The translations under genes were made by a program, and so were the position numbers. The notes beneath the pieces were generated by a model that saw only the letters and a program-made list of their open reading frames with translations, was not told the DNA's origin and ran no database searches. Shown here in pieces: positions 35,066 through 45,314 of a DNA stretch of 64,000 bases (position 1 is the first letter of the stretch; each line of letters starts with the position of its first letter). The stretch lies in the NCBI RefSeq assembly GCF_014280965.1, contig NZ_JACODZ010000009.1, forward strand, positions 62,001-126,000, in the 5' to 3' direction. This stretch comes from Echinicola salinicaeni. Lineage in GTDB: Bacteria; Bacteroidota; Bacteroidia; Cytophagales; Cyclobacteriaceae.

Positions 35066-37444
35066 ATGAATAGATTAATTATACTCATTTTTTCAATCAT
35101 ATTATTTTTAAGCCTTGTTTCAAATGTACAAGCGCAAGAGCCAAGTGGAACGGTTGCTGGTATTGTGAAAGATGCCAAAACCCAAGAACCTTTGGTTGGG
35201 GTAGCTGTAAAACTGCTAAATACAGAACTGGGTGCGGTAACAGATTTGGATGGTTTTTTTAAAATTAACGATGTCCCGCCCAAAACATATACTTTAGAAG
35301 CTTCATATATCGGCTATACCAATAAACAGGTTTTTAACCTTACCGTTAGATCTGGTGGAAATCCAGATGTGAACATTTTTTTGGAAGAAGAAGTAAGTGA
35401 ATTAGAAGGAGTGGTGGTAGTAGCCAATACCTTTGGCAAAGATGAAGAAACGCCATTATCAGTAAATAGACTTTCCTTAGAAGAAATAGCTACTTATCCT
35501 GGTGGGAATAATGATATTGCCAAAGTAGTACAGGCTTTACCAGGTGTTTCTGGTTCAGTTGGAGGATTCAGGAATGATGTGATCATCAGAGGGGGAGCAC
35601 CCAATGAAAATGTCTACTATTTGGATGGGATTGAAATCCCAAATATTAATCACTTTTCTACACAAGGAAGTGCAGGAGGTCCTGTGGGATTGCTTAATGT
35701 ATCTTTTTTTGAGGGAGTAAGCTTGTCCACTAGTGCTTTTTCTGCCAATTATGATAATGTACTTTCTGGCGTATTGCAATTTGATCAAAGGGATGGAAAT
35801 AATAGGAAGTTTCATTCTAATGTTCGGGTAAGTAGCAGCGAAGCTGCTTTGACTTTGGAAGGTCCTTTATTTAAGGGTGACAAGGAGTATTCGAAGACAT
35901 CATTCATTGCTTCGGCAAGAAGGTCATATTTGCAGGTGTTATTCAAAGCCTTGGATTTGCCCTTTTTGCCTGATTACTGGGATTTTCAATATAAAGTATC
36001 CCATGAAATCGATAAATATAATAGCTTAATATTTACTGGGCTTGGCTCAATAGACGATTTTGCTATTAATCAACCCGATGATATTGACGAGGAACAGCAG
36101 GCCACCCTCGACCAACTCCCAGTTATTAAACAATGGTCAAGTACTCATGGAGTTGTATGGAAAAGACGATTCAAAAATGGCAGCGGATTTATGACTACGG
36201 CACTAAGCAATAATATCCTAAATAATAATTTCAGGCAATTTGAAGATGTGGTCAATGAAGAAGGTGAATACCTTAGCAATGATTCAAAGGAACAAGAAAC
36301 AAAGCTCCGCTATAACCTGACCAAATTTATAGGTGATTGGACGCTTAGTACAGGAGCTGTCCTTCAGCGTGCAGATTATAAAAATAGCTCAGCAGATTTA
36401 GTGAATGATTTTGTATATGAATCACAGTTGGATTTTTTACGATATGGAATTTTTGCTCAGTTGACCCGTAATTTCTTTCAGGAAAGGCTCAGTCTTTCTG
36501 GTGGCTTCAGGATGGATGGCAATGATTTTATGGTAGATGGGAATAAGTTCCTCAAGACTTTGAGCCCGAGGTTGTCTTTTGGCTATACACTTGATGAAGC
36601 ACGGAAATGGAGTTTTAATGGTTCGATAGGGCGTTATTATAAAATTCCTCCATATACGGTGCTAGGTTTTCAAAATCAAGAAAAGGAATTTGTTAACAGG
36701 AATACCAAATATATACAAAGTGACCATTATGTCGCAGGTTTTGAATATTTGATCAACCCTTCTACTAGATTTACGCTTGAGGGTTTTTATAAAAAGTATG
36801 ACAATTATCCAGTAAGTTTAAGTAAGAATGTTTCTTTGGCTAATTTGGGAGGTGATTTTTCTGTCCTTGGTAATGAACCTGTAGAAAGTGTAGGGAAGGG
36901 AAGGGCTTATGGTGCAGAATTGCTGTTACAGAAAAAGTTTACCAAGAACTTTTATGGTATTTTAGCTTTGACAGTTTTTAAAAGTGAGTATACAGGCTTA
37001 GATGAAGATGTATACCTTCCATCTTCCTGGGATAATAAAACCTTATTGACATTTACAGGGGGGTATAAATTTGACAATAATTGGGAGATCAGTACCCGCG
37101 TGAGGTATCTTGGGAAAACGCCTATTGCCCCTGTGGATGAGGAAGCGACTTTGGAGAGTTATCCAGCAATCATAAAGGATTATTCAAGACAGGGGGAAAT
37201 ACTTCTTTCCGCCTTTAACCAGACAGATTTAAGGATAGATAAAAAATGGAATTTTACCAATTTCACTTTTAATGTCTTTCTGGAATTCCAAAATCTTTTG
37301 GGGCAAGATACTCCTTCTGAGCCACTTTATGGATTAGAGCGTGATGATGAAGGGAATATTACAGAACCTAGGACCTTGAAGCAAATACCTTCCATTTCCA
37401 GTGGTTCTATTTTGCCTTCCATAGGGCTAGTTTTGGATTTTTAA
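35066..37444 (+). CDS. TonB-dependent receptor with carboxypeptidase-D-like N-terminal domain
   Basis: 792 residues from the ATG at 35066, chosen because it directly precedes the signal peptide LIILIFSIILFLSLVSNVQA; an upstream ATG at 35024 would add 14. A regulatory-like domain (about 25-110: VAGIVKDAKTQEPLVGVAV), a TonB-box-like ELEGVVVVA, a plug containing PGVSGSVGGFRNDVIIRGGAPN (about 150-175, read in part) and a barrel ending IGLVLDF. It has no SusD partner and is not SusC-length, so it is more like a general outer membrane receptor for a metal complex or small ligand. A terminator follows at 37473. The ligand is unknown. Confidence 0.85.
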   Translation: MNRLIILIFSIILFLSLVSNVQAQEPSGTVAGIVKDAKTQEPLVGVAVKLLNTELGAVTDLDGFFKINDVPPKTYTLEASYIGYTNKQVFNLTVRSGGNPDVNIFLEEEVSELEGVVVVANTFGKDEETPLSVNRLSLEEIATYPGGNNDIAKVVQALPGVSGSVGGFRNDVIIRGGAPNENVYYLDGIEIPNINHFSTQGSAGGPVGLLNVSFFEGVSLSTSAFSANYDNVLSGVLQFDQRDGNNRKFHSNVRVSSSEAALTLEGPLFKGDKEYSKTSFIASARRSYLQVLFKALDLPFLPDYWDFQYKVSHEIDKYNSLIFTGLGSIDDFAINQPDDIDEEQQATLDQLPVIKQWSSTHGVVWKRRFKNGSGFMTTALSNNILNNNFRQFEDVVNEEGEYLSNDSKEQETKLRYNLTKFIGDWTLSTGAVLQRADYKNSSADLVNDFVYESQLDFLRYGIFAQLTRNFFQERLSLSGGFRMDGNDFMVDGNKFLKTLSPRLSFGYTLDEARKWSFNGSIGRYYKIPPYTVLGFQNQEKEFVNRNTKYIQSDHYVAGFEYLINPSTRFTLEGFYKKYDNYPVSLSKNVSLANLGGDFSVLGNEPVESVGKGRAYGAELLLQKKFTKNFYGILALTVFKSEYTGLDEDVYLPSSWDNKTLLTFTGGYKFDNNWEISTRVRYLGKTPIAPVDEEATLESYPAIIKDYSRQGEILLSAFNQTDLRIDKKWNFTNFTFNVFLEFQNLLGQDTPSEPLYGLERDDEGNITEPRTLKQIPSISSGSILPSIGLVLDF

Positions 37445-37472
37445 GCACTTGGAAATAAATATTAAGTAGAAA

Positions 37473-37507
37473 GGGGCAAGGCTTTAAGCTTGCCCCGTTT
37501 TTATTTT
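37473..37507. terminator. Terminator between the receptor and the HTCS gene
   Basis: ggggcaag and cttgcccc (8-bp stem, 37473-37480 and 37489-37496) with an 8-base loop and a T-rich tail gtttttatttt. Confidence 0.8.
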
Positions 37508-37530
37508 GCAGTGAACTTTTTTTACGATGA

Positions 37531-40500
37531 TTAGTAAGGTAACTGGTTTTTGTATTTTGATGGGCTGCAGCCAAATTGCTTATTAAAGCACTTACTAAAG
37601 TATTTAGGGTTGCTAAAGCCAACCATATAGCTGATTTCTGCAACCTTTAAATCACCTTGTAAAAGTAATTGTGCTGCTCTCTTCAACCTGATAATGGTAA
37701 TAAAATCATTAGGAGTATGGCCAGTTATGGCTTTGATTTTTTCAAACAATAAAGTGCGGCTCAGCCCCATTTCTTTAACAAAGGCCGATATATCAAAATC
37801 AGTATCATCAATATGTTTTTCAACTACCTCAATCGCCTCTTTCATCCATTCGTTATCCTTGTTTGAAACCCCAATTCCTGAAGGTTCCAAGTCTGGCTTT
37901 TGTTTGAAAGTCGCCATGAGCCTTTCTCTGGTATTGAGTAAATTCCTGACTTTAGAGATTAATAGATCTAAAGGAAATGGTTTGCTTAAATAATCATCAG
38001 CCCCTGATGCATATCCTTCTCTTTGGTAGTCATAGGCGCTTCGGGCAGTGAGCAATATGATTGGTATATGACTGGTATTTAATTCTTGTTTTAGTAATGA
38101 GCACATGGCCACACCATCCATTTTGGGCATCATAACGTCAGAAATGATAAAGTCAGGATGATAGAGTTGGGCCATTTCTATCCCTTGCTCTCCATTTTTT
38201 GCAGTGATTACCTGGAAATGTTGGTTTAAAACTCCTTTCATTAAAGATAGTAGTTCAACATTGTCTTCCACTAGTAATAGCTTCTTGTTAAGTAAGCTAG
38301 GATCAGGATGAATAGATGAACCCGAATTCTCAAGGGAGCTTAATAAGTGCCGATCAATATTATTCAATTCCTGCTCAATGGGAAGGCTTTTGCTCTCTTG
38401 TTGCGTAGGGAATTCCTTAAAGTCATGGGGAGCAAAATGGGCTTTTCCGTAGGGAATCAATACAGTAAACGTAGTTTTTTCATTAGGTAGGCTTTCCATT
38501 TGTATTAATCCATGGTGGAATTCTACGATGTTTTTACTCAGGGCCAATCCTATTCCTGTACCTGCAGTTAGATTTCCTTCACCATCTTCAACTTGGAAAA
38601 ACCTTTCGAAGATTTTCTCTTGATGTTCTGGTAAAATTCCTTTACCATTATCTTCTACTTGAATAGCCATGGAAGCTAGGTTTCCTGCTTTTGTATTTAT
38701 AGTGCTGTTAAATAAGCTCAGGGAGATTTTTCCACCATCAGGAGTGAATTTGAAGGCATTATAGCAAAGATTATAACAAACTTTCTCCATTTGGTCTAAA
38801 TCAAACCAAACACTTTCTGGCAGTTCTTTACTGCAATTTAAACGAAAGTCAATATTCCTATGCTTAGCCATTGCCTCAAAAGAGGTGAATATATTTTGTA
38901 GAAAATTCTTTGGGTTTATTTCTTGGACTTCAAGTTTTACATGCCCGGTTTCTTGTTTTCTAAATTCTAATAATTGGTTAATCAATCTCAATAAGCGGGC
39001 TGCATTATTGTGAATGGAGTTAAGCTGATAATGTATTTGCTGGGATATATCTGTTCGTGAAATCAATTGTTCTAACGGAACTTTGATCAACATAAGTGGA
39101 GTTCTCAATTCGTGGGAAATATTAGTAAAGAACCGGAGTTTAAGTTGGTTGATTTCTTCTTGTTTTTGGTGTTCTAGACGTTCGAAGCGTAAATCGTTTT
39201 TTAATTTTATTCGAAAGCTGATGATGGATTTAATAATATAAGCCGCTAAAATACCAAGTAATATATAGGCCAGATAGGCTGGAGTACTTTTGTACCAAGG
39301 AGGAAGAACAATCAGTTGTAATAATCTTTCTTCAGAACTTTGTAACCTATTTTCTGAGGTTGTTTTTAGTCTAAAAGTATATTCTCCTGCTTTTAGGTTG
39401 GCGTAAGGGGCATACCTTCGGTCTGCATCTGTATAGATCCAGTCATTGTCAAAACCATCTAATTTATAGGCATATTGAATTTTGTCCTGGCCATTGAATT
39501 CTATAGCGCTAAAGGCCAGTTCAAAGCTATTATGATGATCATTTAAAATAAGTTTATCACTGAAACTGATACTTTTTTCCAAAAGTACCTCGTTTTCAAT
39601 GGTGTCACCTGGACTTACCAGATGATTCAAAACCCTTAGCTGAGTTAATTCTGGTACCTTAGGAACTTGTGTTTGCCTGACCTGATCAGGTAAAAAGGCA
39701 TTAAAACCATTGGTCCCTCCAAAGTAGAGTTTACCTGTCTTTTTATCCTTAAATGCGGCACCTAAGTTAAATTCATCAGATTGGAGGCCATCTTCAGCGG
39801 TATAATTCTTGAAAATACCTTTTTCCGGTTTATAAAGGGAGATACCTTTCATGGTACTTATCCACAATTGGCCTGTATTATCCTCAAGGACAGCCTTGAT
39901 GACATCACTTGGAAGCCCGTCTTTTTCTCTAAAATATGTGAAATGACCAGTATTTGGATTCATTCTGTTGAGCCCTCCCCCAAATGTTCCTATCCATAAA
40001 TTCCCTTTTTTGTCCTCATAAATGCTTGTGATAATATTGTGACTAATACTATTGGGTTTTGTTTGATCGTGCTGGTAATAGGTAAACTGACCATTGTCAA
40101 AATTATATTGGTTCAAGCCACCTCCATAGGTTCCTATCCATAATCTGTTCTGACTATCCAATAACAATGATCTGATGTCATTGAAACTCGGTGTTTTGTT
40201 ATTATTGGGGGTATGCAGAAAGCGTTTGAATTTTCCCGTTTTAGGATCAAATTGATTTAAACCACCTCCATTAGCTGTTCCAACCCATAATTGACCATTA
40301 TGATCTTCTGTAATTGCCCAAACCTCATTTTTGCTGAGTGATGTGGTATCGTTTTCTTGATATAAATAGGAGTTGAATTTTTTTGATTTTAAATCATAGC
40401 TATATAAGCCAGAACCATCTGTGCCTATCCAAAGCTTTTCCTTTTGGTCTTCGTATATAACTTGCACATTGGTCTGTGCAGAATTATTTGTACTAAATTC

Positions 40501-41847
40501 TGGTAGTGTTATTTTTTCAAATTCAGTTTCTTGGTTTCTTTTTAGGTTTAAGCCACCGTTAAATATTCCTACCCAAAGATTAGACTTACTGTCCATTAAA
40601 ATAGATTTTACCATTTTGCCTGAAAGACTACCGGATGTATTGATTTGTGGTCGGTAGTGTTCAAAATGTTGGGCATTGGGATTGATCTTATTAAGCCCTT
40701 CACCGGAATACATGCCAATCCAAATATTGTTATCCTTATCTTCAAACAACCTATAGACGGATCGGCCATTTAAACTATATGGATCTGAGGGATTGTCCTC
40801 ATAATGAAAAATATGATCTTTTTGTTGGTCTAAGACATAAAGACCTCCTCCTAAGGTACCTATCCATAAATGACCTTGTTGGTCCTCTAAAAAGCAGGTA
40901 ATATTCTCTTTTTCCATCTTTTGAGAAAAAGACGGGGAAGGAGGAACAAATTGATGAAACTCTTCTTCTCCATTGGTCTTTTTAAATACTCCGTGCTTTT
41001 CTGTTCCTATCCAAATTGTACCATCGCTGGCCTCATAAAATGCTTTAATGGATTTGATCTTTTGTCCTGAATGGTAAATAGCTTTCTCAACAAAATTACT
41101 TGATTTTGGTGCTAGAACCTGCATACCCTCTTCATAGGTTCCTATCCAAATGTACCCATGACTATCTTCAAAAACCTGCCATATTTTATTATCATTAATA
41201 CTTGAATTGAATTTGTTTAAATAATTGATTTTAAAGCTTTTAAAGTAATTGTTTAAAGTGATTTCTTTGTTGTTTTTTTCAGGGCATATTTTATAGATTC
41301 CATCAGATAAAGTACTTACCCAGACATCCCCGTTCTTATCAATGATCAGATTGTTGGTCTTTGCCGAATTGGTCAAATCGGGAATATTTGTTTCCTCATT
41401 CAGTGATAAAAATTTTTCTGTTTTTGGGTCAAAGATATTAATACCACCACCTTCAGTACTGATCCAGATGAACCCATTTTTATCTTGGACCAAATCACGG
41501 ATCACATTATTTCCTAGGCTAAAATCATTAAACGGGGAATGTTTAAATATGGTAAACTGATAGCCGTCGTATTTAGCTAAGCCATCATCTGTGCCAAACC
41601 ATAAGAATCCTTTTTGGTCTTGCATAATGGCCATTACAGAATTTTGGGGCAAGCCATCTTGGGAGGTATAGTGTGTGAATTTATAAAATGGATGGCCAGT
41701 AGCTTGTGCCTTTGCATCCAAAACTTTAAAGGTAAATACTGCTAATAAAATGAATAAGATAACCTTAAAGTAACCTGTATAATGGTAACCTTTGGAATAG
41801 AAAACATGGTCAGTTTTATGATGAATAAAATAGTTAATGAAAATCAT
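37531..41847 (-). CDS. Hybrid two-component system sensor/regulator (HTCS)
   Basis: 1438 residues. After a hydrophobic N-terminal region (LFILLAVFTFKVL-type, about 25-45) comes a long run of two-component regulator propeller repeats (about 50-740; repeated GLWIGT-type units such as LWIGTYEEG and LWIGTEKHG), a Y_Y_Y domain (about 760-850), one membrane helix (about 855-880), a HisKA domain with His912 in ISHELRTP, HATPase_c with NAFKFTPDGG and GTGIGLALSKN, a receiver with Asp1237 in ISDVMMPKMDG, and a C-terminal AraC-type helix-turn-helix (about 1340-1435). The periplasmic propeller senses a glycan fragment and the AraC part activates the operon. It is divergent from susC3, and four about-21-bp direct repeats in the intergenic region are the likely binding site. 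Confidence 0.97.
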   Translation of the reverse strand: MIFINYFIHHKTDHVFYSKGYHYTGYFKVILFILLAVFTFKVLDAKAQATGHPFYKFTHYTSQDGLPQNSVMAIMQDQKGFLWFGTDDGLAKYDGYQFTIFKHSPFNDFSLGNNVIRDLVQDKNGFIWISTEGGGINIFDPKTEKFLSLNEETNIPDLTNSAKTNNLIIDKNGDVWVSTLSDGIYKICPEKNNKEITLNNYFKSFKINYLNKFNSSINDNKIWQVFEDSHGYIWIGTYEEGMQVLAPKSSNFVEKAIYHSGQKIKSIKAFYEASDGTIWIGTEKHGVFKKTNGEEEFHQFVPPSPSFSQKMEKENITCFLEDQQGHLWIGTLGGGLYVLDQQKDHIFHYEDNPSDPYSLNGRSVYRLFEDKDNNIWIGMYSGEGLNKINPNAQHFEHYRPQINTSGSLSGKMVKSILMDSKSNLWVGIFNGGLNLKRNQETEFEKITLPEFSTNNSAQTNVQVIYEDQKEKLWIGTDGSGLYSYDLKSKKFNSYLYQENDTTSLSKNEVWAITEDHNGQLWVGTANGGGLNQFDPKTGKFKRFLHTPNNNKTPSFNDIRSLLLDSQNRLWIGTYGGGLNQYNFDNGQFTYYQHDQTKPNSISHNIITSIYEDKKGNLWIGTFGGGLNRMNPNTGHFTYFREKDGLPSDVIKAVLEDNTGQLWISTMKGISLYKPEKGIFKNYTAEDGLQSDEFNLGAAFKDKKTGKLYFGGTNGFNAFLPDQVRQTQVPKVPELTQLRVLNHLVSPGDTIENEVLLEKSISFSDKLILNDHHNSFELAFSAIEFNGQDKIQYAYKLDGFDNDWIYTDADRRYAPYANLKAGEYTFRLKTTSENRLQSSEERLLQLIVLPPWYKSTPAYLAYILLGILAAYIIKSIISFRIKLKNDLRFERLEHQKQEEINQLKLRFFTNISHELRTPLMLIKVPLEQLISRTDISQQIHYQLNSIHNNAARLLRLINQLLEFRKQETGHVKLEVQEINPKNFLQNIFTSFEAMAKHRNIDFRLNCSKELPESVWFDLDQMEKVCYNLCYNAFKFTPDGGKISLSLFNSTINTKAGNLASMAIQVEDNGKGILPEHQEKIFERFFQVEDGEGNLTAGTGIGLALSKNIVEFHHGLIQMESLPNEKTTFTVLIPYGKAHFAPHDFKEFPTQQESKSLPIEQELNNIDRHLLSSLENSGSSIHPDPSLLNKKLLLVEDNVELLSLMKGVLNQHFQVITAKNGEQGIEMAQLYHPDFIISDVMMPKMDGVAMCSLLKQELNTSHIPIILLTARSAYDYQREGYASGADDYLSKPFPLDLLISKVRNLLNTRERLMATFKQKPDLEPSGIGVSNKDNEWMKEAIEVVEKHIDDTDFDISAFVKEMGLSRTLLFEKIKAITGHTPNDFITIIRLKRAAQLLLQGDLKVAEISYMVGFSNPKYFSKCFNKQFGCSPSKYKNQLPY

Positions 41848-41922
41848 GGGTATTAATTCAGATTTCTAATCTAATTTTTTCCATTGATATCTTCAGTTTG
41901 AATTTTAGATAAAATGCTAAAT

Positions 41923-42000
41923 GGACGATTTTACCCCCTTTTTTGGATGTTTTTGAACCATTGAGGACGATTCTATCCCTTATACGGATAATTATGAACC
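41923..42000 (+). promoter_or_regulatory. Four direct repeats of about 21 bp, likely HTCS/AraC-type binding site
   Basis: Four units begin GGAY at 41923, 41945, 41965 and 41986 (spacings 22, 20, 21), alternating ggacgatt-ta-ccc and ggat--tt-tgaacc. Units 1+2 (41923-41959) and 3+4 (41965-42000) are two longer direct repeats with a period of 42 and one indel. The 21-bp spacing is two helical turns, so all units face the same side of the DNA, as expected for AraC-type activators. The array ends 20 bp before the -7 element at 42021. Confidence 0.7.
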
Positions 42001-42020
42001 TATTTCGTAAATGCCTTTTC

Positions 42021-42028
42021 TAGCTTTG
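42021..42028 (+). promoter_or_regulatory. Bacteroidetes -7 promoter element of the susC3 operon
   Basis: tagctttg fits TAnnTTTG exactly. No TTG is visible at the expected -33, which is consistent with dependence on the activator bound just upstream. The ATG at 42125 is about 90 bases after the expected start point. Confidence 0.65.
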
Positions 42029-42124
42029 TTAAGAAGCTTAGTCATATTTCTACTTGCTGTACAGCTTATCACTTGATATATAAAAAAAGCTTTAATCATA
42101 ATAATCAATTTAACCCAACATAAT

Positions 42125-45100
42125 ATGTATCTAAAGAACTACATAAAAAAGTGGCTGATACTGTTGATGGTGCTTTTTTCCTGCCATGCAATGGCCCAGG
42201 AGCGGAACATTCAAGGAACAGTAATAGATGCCAATACTGGTGAAACAATACCCGGTGTAAATATATTGCTAGAAGGAAGTACAAAGGGAACCGTATCAGA
42301 TCTTGATGGCAATTTTAATATTAGTGCAAGTACGGGCGAGGTATTGGTTTTTAGCTATATAGGTTATGTCACCCAAAAAATTACATTAGGTAATGAAACC
42401 ACGCTAGATGTCAGTATGGAAACCGATTCCAAACAATTGGAAGAAGTAGTGGTCATCGGATATGGAGAACAATCCAGAGAGACCCTGACCTCGTCTGTTT
42501 CTAAGTTGGATAAGAAGGTTTTGGAAAATGTGCCTTTTGCCAATGCCGCATCTGCTATGCAGGGAACTGTTTCAGGGGTAAGGGTGCAATCCACCACTGG
42601 TCAGCCTGGTGCAGCTCCGAGGATAATTGTCCGTGGGGGAACTTCTATTAACAATCCTAATGGTGCACAACCGCTTTATATTATTGACGGTGTGATCCGT
42701 GATAATATGAATGATATCAATCCTGATGATATAGAGTCACTTCAAGTGCTAAAAGATGCTGCTGCAACGGCTATTTATGGAGCTAGGGGTTCCAATGGTG
42801 TAGTGATCATTACCACTAAAACTGGTAAAGTAGGGAAAACATTGGTGACTTACCGCTATAATATCAGTGCTTCAGAGCTGTGGAACCGTTACGATATGGC
42901 TTCTGCAAGGGATTATATTTACTTCAATAGAAATGGGATTTTGGCAACGGCTGAAAAACATCCGAACCATTTGTTCCGATTAAATTTAGCCAATGGTTTT
43001 GGTGTGGGAAATGACCTTTCTAATAATACCGCTTTTACCACCCAATACTTGAGCTCAGAAAATGAATATAAACTTAATGAAGGTTGGCAACAAATGCCAG
43101 ATCCGGTTGATCCTTCAAAAACGATCATTTTCGCCGATACAGATTGGCAGGATATCTTATTCCAAACGGCAATCAGCCAAAACCATTATATTAATGTCAG
43201 TGGTGGATCTGAGAAAGCCAGATTTGATCTTGGTGTAGGCTATTTGGACAATGAAGGTGTAGCCATCAATACTGACTTCAAAAGATTTACCACCCGAATG
43301 AATGGGGATATACAGGTAAATGACAGGCTTGGAGTTTATGGTAGGTTGAATTTTACCTCAAGTTCCAATAGCCAGGTTTATAGCGAGAACCAACTTTTCC
43401 AACGTGCTTTAGGACTGCCCCCAACAGCAAAGCTTTATTTTGAAGATGGAACTCTAGCTACAGGTCAGAACAGAAGTATGGGTAATCCTTTATACCATTT
43501 GGGAAGGATTGATGCCATGAATGTTACCAATAGGATTACCCTTTCTGGCGGGGCAAATTGGGAAATCTTTAAGGATTTTACCTTTGAACCGATGGCTTCA
43601 TTGTATTTTGTTCAATCTACAAATAACAGTTTCCAGAAGTCCTTTTATAATACCCCAACTCAATTTGTCGATTCCAGATCAGCTTCAGCGTTCAATTCAA
43701 TTTATTGGCAGAAGCAGTTTGATGGCGTGTTTAGCTACCAAAAGGCTATAGGCTTGCATAATCTTCAGTTTAAATTGGGCGGATCGTACTATGATCGTCA
43801 AAGTTATGCTGCAAGTGCTTCAGGAAGAGGCGCGGCCTCTGATCTGATCCCAACCTTAAATGCTTCCGCGGAACCAACAAGTGTGAGTAGTTCATTAAGT
43901 CAACAAGTGATTATAGGGTATTTTGGAAGGGTCAATTATGATTTTGATAAGAAATATTTGTTTTCCTTTACCGCTCGCTATGATGGCGCTTCGAATCTTG
44001 GATCAAATAATTACTGGGGATTCTTTCCAGGAGTATCCGCTGGATGGAACCTGCATAGGGAAGAATTTTGGACCAATATGCCAGACAAAATTTCTTCGTT
44101 TAAATTACGGGCTTCTTACGGGGTAAACGGGAATATTGGTAATCTATCCGATTTTCATGCCCAAGGTCTTTACTCGGTAGGTAACCGCTATTATGACCAG
44201 GCTGCGATTCAGAATAACAGGATGGCTAACCAAGACCTGAAATGGGAAAGGTCAGGTACTTTTGATATAGGTTTGGACATGGGGATGTTTAATGACCGAG
44301 TAACGCTGATTGCAGATTATTATAATCGTTTGACCGATAATTTGTTGACCAATTTGGAGTTGCCACAGTCAACTGGGTTTAGCAGTATATTAACCAATTT
44401 AGGTTCCTTGAGGAATGAAGGTGTGGAAATGGAGGTTTCGGCTGGTCTGATACAGAATAGGGATTTTTCTTGGAATCTATCCGCGAATGCTTCTTACAAT
44501 ATCAATACTGTTGTTGAGCTTCCTGAAAACGGAAATGAGAATAATAGAATAGGTGGGGTCTTGGTGTATGATCCAGTATTAGGCCAATATACATGGAAAG
44601 GTGGATTACAGGAAGGAAATCAACTAGGTGATTTATTCGCCTACAAGCAACTTGGTATTTATGCCACTGACCAAGAGGCAGCAGAGGGGCCATATGATGT
44701 CCTGGTTCCTGGAGCTGATAAAAGCAAGTTTGGTGGTGATACCAACTGGGCCGACCTGGACCAAAATGATTCTATAGATAGCAGGGATAGGGTATATGCA
44801 GGAAATATTTATCCCAAATGGACAGGAGGCTTTACCAATACCTTTAATTATAAGGGGCTTTCATTAACTGTACGTACTGATTTTGCTTTGGGGCATACCA
44901 TTTACCATGAGTCTAGGGCAAGATTTAATGGACAGTATCAAGGGGATATCGGTATTCTTGAAGAAACCACTACCTCATGGCAAAAACAAGGGGATGTGAC
45001 AGATATTCCAAGATACTATTGGGCAGATCAGCTTTCACAAAACAACTCTTTCAGAGGCAATACATTCTATTACGAGAAGGGAGATTATTTATCGCTTAGG

Positions 45101-45298
45101 GAGGTAACCTTAAGTTACAACTTACCTGAAAAATGGATGGAGAAACTGAAAATAGGGAATATAAGAACTTATTTCACAGGTTCTAATCTCTACTACTTTA
45201 CTCAATATACAGGATTGAATCCAGAAGAAGGTGGAACCGATTCTGGGAGGTATCCGATTCCAAGAAGCTTCCTATTCGGCGTGAATGTTAATTTCTAA
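42125..45298 (+). CDS. SusC/RagA-type TonB-dependent outer membrane transporter 3 (sialoglycan locus)
   Basis: 1057 residues. Signal peptide LILLMVLFSCHAMAQ, regulatory-like domain (about 28-115: IQGTVIDANTGETIPGVNI, then FSYIGYVTQ), VVVIGYG, a plug with SAMQGTVSGVRVQ and VLKDAAATAIYGARGSNG, and a beta barrel ending in SFLFGVNVNF. It probably imports sialylated oligosaccharides or sialic acid, judged from the downstream genes. It lies next to SusD3 and directly downstream of the HTCS site. Confidence 0.95.
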   Translation: MYLKNYIKKWLILLMVLFSCHAMAQERNIQGTVIDANTGETIPGVNILLEGSTKGTVSDLDGNFNISASTGEVLVFSYIGYVTQKITLGNETTLDVSMETDSKQLEEVVVIGYGEQSRETLTSSVSKLDKKVLENVPFANAASAMQGTVSGVRVQSTTGQPGAAPRIIVRGGTSINNPNGAQPLYIIDGVIRDNMNDINPDDIESLQVLKDAAATAIYGARGSNGVVIITTKTGKVGKTLVTYRYNISASELWNRYDMASARDYIYFNRNGILATAEKHPNHLFRLNLANGFGVGNDLSNNTAFTTQYLSSENEYKLNEGWQQMPDPVDPSKTIIFADTDWQDILFQTAISQNHYINVSGGSEKARFDLGVGYLDNEGVAINTDFKRFTTRMNGDIQVNDRLGVYGRLNFTSSSNSQVYSENQLFQRALGLPPTAKLYFEDGTLATGQNRSMGNPLYHLGRIDAMNVTNRITLSGGANWEIFKDFTFEPMASLYFVQSTNNSFQKSFYNTPTQFVDSRSASAFNSIYWQKQFDGVFSYQKAIGLHNLQFKLGGSYYDRQSYAASASGRGAASDLIPTLNASAEPTSVSSSLSQQVIIGYFGRVNYDFDKKYLFSFTARYDGASNLGSNNYWGFFPGVSAGWNLHREEFWTNMPDKISSFKLRASYGVNGNIGNLSDFHAQGLYSVGNRYYDQAAIQNNRMANQDLKWERSGTFDIGLDMGMFNDRVTLIADYYNRLTDNLLTNLELPQSTGFSSILTNLGSLRNEGVEMEVSAGLIQNRDFSWNLSANASYNINTVVELPENGNENNRIGGVLVYDPVLGQYTWKGGLQEGNQLGDLFAYKQLGIYATDQEAAEGPYDVLVPGADKSKFGGDTNWADLDQNDSIDSRDRVYAGNIYPKWTGGFTNTFNYKGLSLTVRTDFALGHTIYHESRARFNGQYQGDIGILEETTTSWQKQGDVTDIPRYYWADQLSQNNSFRGNTFYYEKGDYLSLREVTLSYNLPEKWMEKLKIGNIRTYFTGSNLYYFTQYTGLNPEEGGTDSGRYPIPRSFLFGVNVNF

Positions 45299-45314
45299 CC
45301 TAAATCGCAAATCA

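Noticed and set aside
37531-41847. Splitting the HTCS into separate propeller, kinase and regulator genes
   Set aside because: The frame is continuous from signal region to AraC domain and the domain order matches the known one-protein HTCS layout.
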